From Verrucomicrobia bacterium UBA1263 (GTDB lineage: Bacteria > Verrucomicrobiota > Verrucomicrobiia > Limisphaerales > UBA1412): 6,096 nucleotides of DNA. The notes under the pieces are model-generated. The model saw only the letters and a program-made list of their open reading frames with translations. It had not been told where the DNA came from and did not search any database. Location: positions 15,568-21,663 of the forward strand of contig DBVN01000115.1 of assembly GCA_002308515.1 (NCBI GenBank), given 5' to 3'. The position numbers and the translations under genes are program-made. Of the stretch, positions 1 to 6,096 are shown one piece after another (position 1 is the stretch's first letter; each line of letters opens with the position of its first letter).

Positions 1-662
1 ATCCCATCGGCTGCCGTGAGGTCAAGGATCTGATCATCGAGCTGGCGCGCCGTGGCAAGACCGTCATTCTGAGCAGTCACTTACTGGCTGATGTGGAGGA
101 TGTTTGCGACCGTGTAGTGATCTACTACGGCGGTAAGATCCAGGCTATTGGCACTTTGAAAGAACTGCTTTCCACGCCGGATCGTCTGCGCATCACGACT
201 CCTGTTCTTGGACGTGAGACTTTGGAAAAGGTATTGAGCATCATTCGCGCGGATCTGAATAAAGGAGCGGAAGATGTTTTGGTGGATTCACCTACACAGA
301 ATTTGGAAAGCTACTTCCTGGATGTGGTGCGTAAGGCTCGCTCCAGCGCGAAAGAGACTTCGGGCGCGACCTCCGGCGGCAATGTGGCGGAGTATCTGCG
401 CGGTGGCAGCGGCGAGCCTGCCAAGAAAGACCGCATTCTGGAAAGACTGAGCAGCTCCAAGCCAGTCGAGAAATCTGAGGAACCGGCTCCTGTCCAAAAG
501 GAAACAAAAGAAGAGATTTCCAAACGTCTGCAAACGCTGCTGAATAAGACGGAACCGACCGCTCCGGCTCAGAAACCAGCCACGCCGACTGTTGAGAACA
601 AGAAAGATATGAGCAAAGCCAACGAAAAGCTTTCCGGTCTGCTGGGCAAGAAGGAGAAATAA
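1..662 (+). CDS. ABC transporter ATP-binding protein, C-terminal part (5' truncated by window edge)
   Basis: Cytoplasmic ATPase subunit of an ABC transporter, expected to power the permease encoded next. The reading frame is open from base 3 and 219 residues are visible. The frame opens with PIG, the tail of a D-loop (LDPxG type). The switch region SSHLLADVEDVCDR carries the H-loop histidine and is followed by the usual strand VVIYYGGKIQAIG. Walker A, Q-loop, signature and Walker B must lie upstream of the window. The GTG at 93 is an internal valine, not a start, because conserved sequence continues upstream of it. The ATPase fold ends near bases 300-340 (NLESYFLDVVRKA). About 110 further residues form a hydrophilic tail rich in Lys, Glu, Pro and Ser, probably disordered, with three short amphipathic motifs. 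The stop codon abuts the permease ATG. ABC ATPase identity is nearly certain; the substrate cannot be told. Confidence 0.95.
   Translation, partial: PIGCREVKDLIIELARRGKTVILSSHLLADVEDVCDRVVIYYGGKIQAIGTLKELLSTPDRLRITTPVLGRETLEKVLSIIRADLNKGAEDVLVDSPTQNLESYFLDVVRKARSSAKETSGATSGGNVAEYLRGGSGEPAKKDRILERLSSSKPVEKSEEPAPVQKETKEEISKRLQTLLNKTEPTAPAQKPATPTVENKKDMSKANEKLSGLLGKKEK
651..656 (+). promoter_or_regulatory. Shine-Dalgarno site for the ABC permease
   Basis: AAGGAG lies six bases before the ATG at 663, inside the last codons of the ATPase gene. It supports that start codon and translational coupling of the two genes. Confidence 0.8.
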
Positions 663-2060
663 ATGAAGCAGATTTATGCCATAGCGAAACTCACAGTCAA
701 GTCGGCCTTTCGATTCAAGATCGTGGCGCTGCTGGCGGTGTTTCTGGTTTTAGCGGTATCGGCTCTGCCGCTTCTGCTCAAGGATGATGGGACGGCCCGC
801 GGATTCGTTCAGATCCTGCTGACTTACTCGCTGGGGCTGACGGTGACCACTTTGGCGCTTTCCACCTTGTGGCTTTCGTGCAGTCTGCTGGCAAAGGATA
901 TCGAGGACTGCCGCATCCAGATGCTGGTGGTCAAGCCCGTTTCCCGCTGGAAGATCTGGTTTGGCAAGTGGCTGGGCGTGATGACGATCAACGCTCTGTT
1001 GCTGGCTATCGCGGGAGGAGTGATCCTGGGATTGCTCCAGTACCGTTCCGCCAAACTGAATGAAAACCAGAAACATGTCCTTCAAAATGAGATTTTTGTG
1101 GCCAGAGGTTCCGCGAAAGAGGCTCCGGTGGATCTGACACAGGATGTCGAGAATATCTTCCAGCAGAAAATGGCGGAAGGCTCCACACAGGGTGAAGTGG
1201 ATAAGGTTCAGCTGAAGAAACAGATACGCGAAATGTTGAAATATCAGTACCAGCTTGTTCCCGAAGGTCACATGCGTGTTTGGAACATCCCGCTGGGAAT
1301 GGCGGCCTACAAATTGAAGGACAAGCCTCTGTACCTGAAAACCAAGTTTATTGCCATGAGCCATACCTCGACCTTTGAGGATACCCGTTCCTTCCCGATG
1401 ATGTGGGAGGTGGGTCCTATGAATTCACCGCAGTCGTGGCGCACTGTGATCATGATGACACCCAACGTCTCACAGGAGATAGAAGTGCCTCCTAATCTGA
1501 TAGATGAAAAAGGATTTGTGCAGGTGCGCTTCATCAATGATCAGAATGATACCTTCTTTTTCGATATGAACGACGGGCTGGAGATACTCTATCGTCAGGG
1601 CGGTTTCTTTATCAACTATGTGAAGGGACTTTCGATCCTCTTCTGCTGGTTGGGACTGCTGGCGGCTGTCGGACTTTCGGCTTCCAGTTTCCTTTCCTTC
1701 CCGGTGGCGGCGTTCTTCGCGGCGTTCATTCTGATTTTGGGACTTTCTACCGGGACAATGACGCAGGTGATCGAGGAAGGCGGCGTGACCGGTGTGGATC
1801 ACGAAACAGGCAAGATCGAGAAACAGACGGCATTGGATCGGGTATCGGTCGTGATTTTCAAAGGCTTGAAGAACGTGACGGATATCGTGCGCGGGTTCTC
1901 GCCGGTGGAACTGCTGAGTTCCGGCAGAACAGTGACTTGGGGAATGATGTTCCGGGCTGTGCTGCAGGTCGTTGTGGTGATGGGCGGACTTTTTGCCGCG
2001 CTGGGGATGTATTGTTTTACCCGAAGGGAGCTGGCGTTAGTGAAAGGAGGCCAGGGCTAG
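663..2060 (+). CDS. ABC-2-type transporter permease with a large extracytoplasmic domain
   Basis: Inner-membrane subunit of an ABC transporter, 465 residues. I see six likely membrane segments, at about residues 19-39, 52-76, 104-125, 321-342, 344-366 and 428-450. The loop between segments 2 and 3 (AKDIEDCRIQMLVVKPVSRW, then FGKWLGV) matches the cytoplasmic coupling region of ABC-2 permeases, where K/E-rich, PxSR and GK motifs meet the ATPase. About 190 residues between segments 3 and 4 (127-316) form a soluble domain. Its first part is charged and helical, and its second part looks beta-rich. With the N-terminus inside, this domain and the loop 367-427 lie outside the cytoplasmic membrane. 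The C-terminus (CFTRRELALVKGG) is basic, fitting a cytoplasmic end. The gene directly follows the ATPase and has a good ribosome-binding site. Such permeases handle export or envelope-assembly tasks; the substrate is unknown. Confidence 0.9.
   Translation: MKQIYAIAKLTVKSAFRFKIVALLAVFLVLAVSALPLLLKDDGTARGFVQILLTYSLGLTVTTLALSTLWLSCSLLAKDIEDCRIQMLVVKPVSRWKIWFGKWLGVMTINALLLAIAGGVILGLLQYRSAKLNENQKHVLQNEIFVARGSAKEAPVDLTQDVENIFQQKMAEGSTQGEVDKVQLKKQIREMLKYQYQLVPEGHMRVWNIPLGMAAYKLKDKPLYLKTKFIAMSHTSTFEDTRSFPMMWEVGPMNSPQSWRTVIMMTPNVSQEIEVPPNLIDEKGFVQVRFINDQNDTFFFDMNDGLEILYRQGGFFINYVKGLSILFCWLGLLAAVGLSASSFLSFPVAAFFAAFILILGLSTGTMTQVIEEGGVTGVDHETGKIEKQTALDRVSVVIFKGLKNVTDIVRGFSPVELLSSGRTVTWGMMFRAVLQVVVVMGGLFAALGMYCFTRRELALVKGGQG
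2043..2050 (+). promoter_or_regulatory. Shine-Dalgarno site for the TPR-like gene
   Basis: AAAGGAGG is a near-perfect anti-SD match within the last codons of the permease. It sits 11 bases before the ATG at 2062, slightly farther than usual. The permease stop and this ATG are separated by one base, so coupled translation is likely. Confidence 0.75.
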
Positions 2061-2061
2061 T

Positions 2062-3582
2062 ATGAGTTCTAAGCTGGTCAAAGTTGTGACAGCCGCTATC
2101 GTGATAGCGGCGCTGTCCACATGTCATTTTTTACAGAAAACCATCAACCGTGAGCGGTCCGAGATGGGACTCACCCGTCTGGCCGTGCTGGATAACGCAC
2201 CTCCGATGCTGGCCTTTACGACCGTGGCGCTGGGCGGTTTCAGAGGATTGATCGTCAACGTGTTGTGGACGCGCATGACCGATTTGGGCGATCAGGATCG
2301 CTATTTCGAGACTATCCAGCTGGCTGATTGGATCACCAAGCTGGAGCCGACCTTTGCCGCCGTCTGGGACTGGCAGGCGTGGAATCTGGCCTACAATATT
2401 TCCATCAAGTTCAGTGACCCGTCTCAGCGCTGGCACTGGGTCTATGCCGGCATTAAGATGCTGCGGGATGAGGGGTTGATCTATAATCCCAAGAGCCCGG
2501 ATATGTATCGGGAGCTGGCCTGGCTCTTCCAGCACAAGATCGGATACTATCTGGATGACTGCCATGCCTATTACAAAACTTTTTGGGCCAAGGAAATGGA
2601 AGAACTCCTAGGCAAGAAAGTGGACTGGGACGCTATCCTGAATCCGACCACGGACGAGCAGAAAGAAACAGTCCGCCGGATGAAGGAGGAGTACAAGCTC
2701 GATCCGGTCATGATGAAGAAGGTGGATGACAAGTTTGGGCCTCTGGAATGGAGACTGCCTGAATCTCACGCTATCTACTGGGCTTCTGTGGGACTGGAAA
2801 AATGTGATCCCAAGGCGGATCTGATGACTTTAAGACGAGCTATTTATCAGCCGATGCTGCTTTCCTTCCACCGGGGTCGTCTGGTGGAGAACCGTTTCAG
2901 CAAGACGTATGAGGTGCGCTGCAATCTGGACGCGATCCCCAATACGGACAAGGCTTATCGTGAATTTGCCGAGCAGGATCCGGAATACCGGGATCATATC
3001 CTCAAGGCACACAAGAATTTCCTGAAAGACGCGATTTATTTCCTCTACAGCTATAACCGCATCAGCGAGGCTGCCAAGTATTTCAAAGAGTTTGCAGAAC
3101 TTTATCCCGATCAGGCTCTTCTGACAGGGGATCCGACTTCCACACCGGATAAGATCGCTCTGGATGAGTTTGTGGTGGAACGTGTCGCGGAGGATGTTGG
3201 CGACAATTCTCCGGATCGTGTGCGCGGCATCCTGGAAGGTCTGCTGGAGAGTTCCTTCTACTCGCTGGCTTTGGATCAGGAGGAGGAGGCCACCGGTTAT
3301 GCCGCTATGGCGGTGAAGGTTTGGAAGAAATTCGATGCTGCCGTCAATGATGACAAATCCGTTCAGGAGCGTATTGGTCTGCCGCCGTTCCAGAGTATGC
3401 GCGAGGAAGCCCTCAGGCAGTTCCTGCAACTGGCGGACGAGAACGAACCGCTGCTGGCGGACGCGCTGAGAGTGCGTCTGGGATTGTCCGCGGATGCTTA
3501 TAAACGGATGGAACCCGCTCCGGAGGAGAAAGAGACTTCGGAGACCGCACCCGCGGCCGGATCATCGTCTCAGAATCCATAA
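2062..3582 (+). CDS. Membrane-anchored TPR-like protein of unknown function, third gene of the ABC unit
   Basis: 506 residues, no function known to me. An N-terminal hydrophobic segment at 6-23 acts as signal peptide or anchor, placing most of the protein outside the cytoplasm. A second, weaker hydrophobic stretch lies at about 47-69. From about residue 80 the protein is largely helical with TPR-like helix pairs. Examples are 80-112 (YFETIQLADWITKLEPTFAA) and a clearer TPR at about 316-350 (AIYFLYSYNRISEAAKYFKE). The block 90-126 is strikingly rich in tryptophan (W90, W102, W104, W107, W124, W126). The tail 484-506 is Pro/Glu/Ala/Ser-rich and probably disordered. I recall similar proteins, with a GGFRG-LW motif followed by LADWITxLxP-like and AWNLAYNIS-like motifs, beside ABC genes in Verrucomicrobia and relatives; this is from memory and unchecked. 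The position one base after the permease stop suggests an accessory subunit of that transporter. The TPR-like call is moderately firm; the role is inference. Confidence 0.85.
   Translation: MSSKLVKVVTAAIVIAALSTCHFLQKTINRERSEMGLTRLAVLDNAPPMLAFTTVALGGFRGLIVNVLWTRMTDLGDQDRYFETIQLADWITKLEPTFAAVWDWQAWNLAYNISIKFSDPSQRWHWVYAGIKMLRDEGLIYNPKSPDMYRELAWLFQHKIGYYLDDCHAYYKTFWAKEMEELLGKKVDWDAILNPTTDEQKETVRRMKEEYKLDPVMMKKVDDKFGPLEWRLPESHAIYWASVGLEKCDPKADLMTLRRAIYQPMLLSFHRGRLVENRFSKTYEVRCNLDAIPNTDKAYREFAEQDPEYRDHILKAHKNFLKDAIYFLYSYNRISEAAKYFKEFAELYPDQALLTGDPTSTPDKIALDEFVVERVAEDVGDNSPDRVRGILEGLLESSFYSLALDQEEEATGYAAMAVKVWKKFDAAVNDDKSVQERIGLPPFQSMREEALRQFLQLADENEPLLADALRVRLGLSADAYKRMEPAPEEKETSETAPAAGSSSQNP
2092..2111 (+). 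repeat. Perfect 9-bp inverted repeat inside the start of the TPR-like gene
   Basis: GCCGCTATC and GATAGCGGC are exact reverse complements separated by GT. In RNA they would form an eight-pair stem closed by a CGUG loop, about 30 bases after the ATG at 2062. It encodes part of the signal-anchor segment (AAIVIAA). The repeat is certain; any role in translation is unproven. Confidence 0.6.
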
Positions 3583-3620
3583 CTCTTTTATTAGAAGAGA
3601 GTAAAAGATGTGTTTTTTCA

Positions 3621-3650
3621 AAAGAAGGGAGCAGAGATGCTCTCTTTTTT
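3621..3650 (+). terminator. Intrinsic terminator ending the ABC/TPR unit
   Basis: GGGAGCA (3627-3633) pairs with TGCTCTC (3638-3644) across a GAGA tetraloop of the stable GNRA type, with one G-U pair. Six further T residues follow. The A-rich bases just upstream can extend the stem by pairing with the T tract. It lies about 40 bases after the stop codon of the TPR-like gene and just before the OPT promoter. Confidence 0.85.
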
Positions 3651-3651
3651 A

Positions 3652-3680
3652 TTGCTCCATGCCGCTAAGCTGGATATGAT
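3652..3680 (+). promoter_or_regulatory. Putative sigma-70-type promoter for the OPT transporter
   Basis: TTGCTC (3652-3657) and TATGAT (3675-3680) are separated by 17 bases. The -10 box matches TATAAT at five of six positions; the -35 box has only the TTG matched. It begins two bases after the upstream terminator and precedes the OPT gene, which needs its own promoter if that terminator works. Transcription would start near 3686-3688. Confidence 0.5.
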
Positions 3681-3692
3681 AACCGCTGATAC

Positions 3693-5567
3693 ATGAAAGA
3701 GTATCGTATCCCTAAACAGAAGTTTGTTGGTACTCCTGAGGAAATCGAGCGACAGTGGTACGAACAAGTTTATCGTGGAGACTCCATGAAACAGTTGACC
3801 GTCCGGGCTGTCGTGACGGGCGCGGTTTTAGGCAGTATCCTTTCTATCACAAATCTTTATATCGGATTGAAAGCGGGCTGGGGCTTCGGTGTGACGCTGA
3901 CGGCCTGTATCCTTTCTTATACCTTGTGGACGGCCTTCCAGAAGATGGGGCTGACCAAAGAGCCGATGACCATTCTGGAAAACAACTGTATGCAGTCGGC
4001 GGCCAGTTCCTCCGGGTATTCGACTGGCAGTACTCTGGTTTCGGCGTTTGCCGCGTTGGTGATGATCCACGGTGAGACGATGAACACGGGGTTGCTGCTG
4101 TGCTGGGTCTTCTTCATGGCGGTGCTGGGCGTGACGATGGCTATTCCGATGAAGCGCCAGATGATCAATGTGGAGCAGCTGCCGTTCCCGACGGGTACCG
4201 CGGCGGCAGAGACCTTGCAGATCCTGCACTCTTCCGGTGGTGAGAAGGGCATCCGTGCCGGTATCGCGCTGTTAGCGGGTGCGGTCGTGGCGGCTGTCAG
4301 CCAGTTCCTGGTCAGCGGTATGGACTTGATCAAGGAAGGGATGTGGAATCTGGAAAAGCTGGTGGACAAGGTCAATGGCTGGCTTTTTAACAGCGTGTGG
4401 CAGCACCGCACGGTGGAGCTTTCCTGGGATCCGATCTTCCTGGCGGCGGGTGCCATCACCGGAACTCGTGTTTCCCTGAGTATGCTCTTTGGCGGAACGC
4501 TTTGCTGGTGTATCTTTATCCCGTATGTTCAGTCGAAAGGGCTGGTTTCGGAGATGGCCGGTTACAGGGAGCTGGTCCAGTGGTCGCTGTGGGGCGGCGC
4601 GGCCTGTATGGTTTCGGCCGGTATCCTTTCATTCCTCCTGCAGTGGCGCAGTATTTTGAACTCATTTTCTTCGCTGGGAACGCTTTTCTCTCGCAAAAAG
4701 AAGGAAGAGAGCATCATTGACAAGCTGGAAGCGCCGATGTCCTGGTTCGTGATTGGTCAGGTCGTTGGATTCACGGCGCTGGCGATCCTGGCGCACTACA
4801 CTTTCGGAATGGCCTGGTGGGCTTCCGCTCTGGCGGTGGTGATGACTTTCTTCCTGGCACTGGTGGCCTCGCGTGTCACGGGTGAGACGGATATCACACC
4901 CACAGGCGCGATGGGCAAGGTCGTGCAGCTGACTTACGGCGCGATCACGCCTCCGGGACCCGGCGCGGTGGATCTGAACCTGGCTAGCGCGAATATCGCG
5001 GCCGGCGCGGCTCTGGCCTCGGCGGACTTGCTTACGGATATCAAGAGCGGTTATCTGCTGGGCGCGAATCCCCGGAAGCAGTTCCTGGCGCAGTTTCTGG
5101 GCATTTTCTCCGGAACGGTCTTCTCCGTGCTGGGCTTCCAGCTGATGGTGACGAAGGTTGAGCTGGGCGGTTCGCAATTCCCGGCTCCTGGCGGTCAGAC
5201 CTGGAAGGCTGTGGCCGAGGCGATGAGCGGCGGTCTGCATCAGATGCATGCCATCCAGTTGTGGTCCATCGGGATCGGTCTGGCAGTGGGTGTCATTTTG
5301 ACCCTGATCATGTATTTCTGGCCCAAGACCAAGAAGTTCTTGCCGGCACCGACGGCTCTGGGATTGTCTTGGACGTTCCATTGGTATTATGGTCTGCTGT
5401 TCGCGGCAGGCGCGCTGATCGTGGAGGTTGGCAAACGGACTAAGAAATCTTTCACCGAAGAATTCAACATCCCGATCGCTTCGGGTGTGATCGCGGGCGG
5501 CTCTATTATGGCTGTGTTGATCATTGTTCTGGGTATTCTGAAAGAACAGCTTCAGAACTGGATGTAA
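3693..5567 (+). CDS. OPT-family oligopeptide transporter
   Basis: Polytopic inner-membrane protein of the OPT (oligopeptide transporter / YSL) superfamily, 624 residues, a usual length for the bacterial members. These are secondary carriers that import small peptides or metal chelates, normally with protons; the substrate here cannot be read from sequence. Family hallmarks appear in order: NLYIGLKAGWGFG (54-66), ENNCMQSAASSSGY (96-109), LPFPTGTAAAE (163-173), GETDITPTGAMGKV (397-410), ADLLTDIKSGYLLGANPRKQ (444-463) and a C-terminal FNIPIASGVIAGG (591-603). Many hydrophobic segments separate them, with a basic cytoplasmic loop at about 334-344 (SRKKKEES). I keep the ATG at 3693 although it has no Shine-Dalgarno site. 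The N-terminal 30 residues read like the conserved cytoplasmic lead-in of these proteins, and the next ATG (3786) would cut close to the first membrane helix. Terminators on both sides suggest a single-gene transcript. Confidence 0.93.
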   Translation: MKEYRIPKQKFVGTPEEIERQWYEQVYRGDSMKQLTVRAVVTGAVLGSILSITNLYIGLKAGWGFGVTLTACILSYTLWTAFQKMGLTKEPMTILENNCMQSAASSSGYSTGSTLVSAFAALVMIHGETMNTGLLLCWVFFMAVLGVTMAIPMKRQMINVEQLPFPTGTAAAETLQILHSSGGEKGIRAGIALLAGAVVAAVSQFLVSGMDLIKEGMWNLEKLVDKVNGWLFNSVWQHRTVELSWDPIFLAAGAITGTRVSLSMLFGGTLCWCIFIPYVQSKGLVSEMAGYRELVQWSLWGGAACMVSAGILSFLLQWRSILNSFSSLGTLFSRKKKEESIIDKLEAPMSWFVIGQVVGFTALAILAHYTFGMAWWASALAVVMTFFLALVASRVTGETDITPTGAMGKVVQLTYGAITPPGPGAVDLNLASANIAAGAALASADLLTDIKSGYLLGANPRKQFLAQFLGIFSGTVFSVLGFQLMVTKVELGGSQFPAPGGQTWKAVAEAMSGGLHQMHAIQLWSIGIGLAVGVILTLIMYFWPKTKKFLPAPTALGLSWTFHWYYGLLFAAGALIVEVGKRTKKSFTEEFNIPIASGVIAGGSIMAVLIIVLGILKEQLQNWM

Positions 5568-5576
5568 ATCATTGTT

Positions 5577-5640
5577 TAGAAATTTCCTTCCGATTTTGGT
5601 GGTTTTGTGCCGATAGTCGGGAGGAAATTTTTATTTTTGA
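5577..5640 (+). terminator. Long-stem intrinsic terminator after the OPT gene
   Basis: Bases 5580-5593 (AAATTTCCTTCCGA) pair with 5617-5630 (TCGGGAGGAAATTT), giving 14 pairs with one G-U. The stem can extend outward by about three pairs and inward by two. The loop is about 20 bases and may form a small inner stem (GG/CC at 5598-5599 and 5610-5611). The T-rich run TTTATTTTT at 5630-5638 follows. It starts about 10 bases after the OPT stop codon. Confidence 0.85.
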
Positions 5641-5653
5641 GCAAATTTAGAAA

Positions 5654-6096
5654 ATGCGTGCAGTTATTCAAAGAGTTTCACAAGCCAGTGTGAGCATAGC
5701 CGGCCGGGTAAAAGGTCAGATCGGCAGAGGCTTGCTGGTTTTGGTATGCGTAGCCCCCAATGATAGCCCGGAGGATGTGGACTGGCTGGCCGGCAAAGTC
5801 GCCCGGATGCGGATCTTCAGCGACGAAAAGGGACTCATGAACCTGGCACTGAGTGATGTGGACGGACAGATCCTGGTCGTGAGCCAGTTCACCCTGTTTG
5901 CCAGCACCAAAAAGGGGAATCGTCCCGGCTATACCGGAGCCGCGCTGCCCGCGGTGGCCATCCCGCTCTACGAAACGTTCGTCCGCAAACTGGAAGAACT
6001 GACAGGCAAACCTGTTCCCACAGGGGAGTTTGGCGCGGACATGCAGGTCTCCCTGACCAATGACGGCCCCGTCACCATCTGGATGGATACCCACAA
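5654..6096 (+). CDS. dtd: D-aminoacyl-tRNA deacylase (DTD), missing only the extreme C-terminus
   Basis: Cytoplasmic homodimeric enzyme that hydrolyses D-amino acids (and glycine mischarged on tRNA-Ala) from tRNA, protecting translation from wrong stereoisomers. The frame is open to the window edge with 147 codons visible. The family is usually about 145-152 residues, so only a few are missing. The start MRAVIQRVSQASVSI is the standard DTD opening. SQFTL (77-81) is the conserved active-site segment. NDGPVT (136-141) holds the Gly-cisPro pair that enforces chirality. Other family positions are RIFSDEKGLMNL (53-64), NRPGYTGAA (89-97) and TGEFGADMQVSL (123-134). No key residue is missing. The gene starts 14 bases after the terminator tail and lacks a good Shine-Dalgarno site; a GAG at 5639-5641 is too far and too short. 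I see no convincing promoter. Confidence 0.96.
   Translation, partial: MRAVIQRVSQASVSIAGRVKGQIGRGLLVLVCVAPNDSPEDVDWLAGKVARMRIFSDEKGLMNLALSDVDGQILVVSQFTLFASTKKGNRPGYTGAALPAVAIPLYETFVRKLEELTGKPVPTGEFGADMQVSLTNDGPVTIWMDTH

Noticed and set aside
93..662. GTG at 93 as the start of a short 189-residue protein
   Set aside because: The same frame is open to the window edge and encodes the conserved D-loop and H-loop just upstream, so 93 is an internal codon.
3583..3618. First weak hairpin (CTCTT/AAGAG) followed by a T run, as a tandem terminator
   Set aside because: Only five pairs, AT-rich, and the T run is about 13 bases away from the stem; the hairpin at 3621-3650 is far better.
3677..3691. Two TGATA copies spaced 10 bases apart around the OPT transcription start, as an operator
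   Set aside because: Five-base AT-rich repeats are expected by chance here and the first lies within the -10 box.
4662..5381. 239-codon open frame on the minus strand inside the OPT gene
   Set aside because: It is Arg/Gln/His-rich with no recognisable motif and lies opposite a well-supported OPT coding region.
5605..5637. TTGTGC and TATTTT as a dtd promoter
   Set aside because: The spacer would be 21 bases and both boxes are poor matches lying within the terminator hairpin and its T tail.
5678..6094. Long open frame on the minus strand opposite the last gene
   Set aside because: The + strand frame reads as a near-complete DTD with all family motifs; the reverse frame is its shadow.

Overview
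The window looks like ordinary bacterial chromosome with all genes on the + strand. Coding DNA is moderately GC-rich, and the two intergenic gaps (about 110 and 86 bases) are clearly AT-richer. The permease and TPR-like proteins recall gene sets I associate with the Planctomycetes-Verrucomicrobia-Lentisphaerae group, so a Lentisphaerota/Kiritimatiellota/Verrucomicrobiota-type organism is my best guess. That is inference from protein style; there is no rRNA or other marker to prove it.

Region 1 (1-3582) is a tight three-gene unit. It starts with the C-terminal part of an ABC-transporter ATPase (cut by the left edge). An ABC-2-type permease with a large extracytoplasmic domain follows, its ATG touching the ATPase stop codon. 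The third gene, one base after the permease stop, encodes a membrane-anchored, tryptophan-rich TPR-like protein of unknown function. Spacing and Shine-Dalgarno sites argue for one transcript and probably one membrane complex. This is the least understood part of the window. A hairpin with a GAGA tetraloop and a T tract (3621-3650) ends the unit.

Region 2 (3652-5640) is a single-gene unit for an OPT-family oligopeptide/metal-chelate transporter. A plausible sigma-70-type promoter begins two bases after the upstream terminator. It would place the transcription start only a few bases before the ATG, with no Shine-Dalgarno site. A long hairpin terminator follows.

Region 3 (5654-6096) is dtd, D-aminoacyl-tRNA deacylase, complete except for its last few residues at the right edge.

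The three units have no obvious shared pathway. I see no mobile element, tRNA, rRNA, CRISPR array or frameshifted gene.
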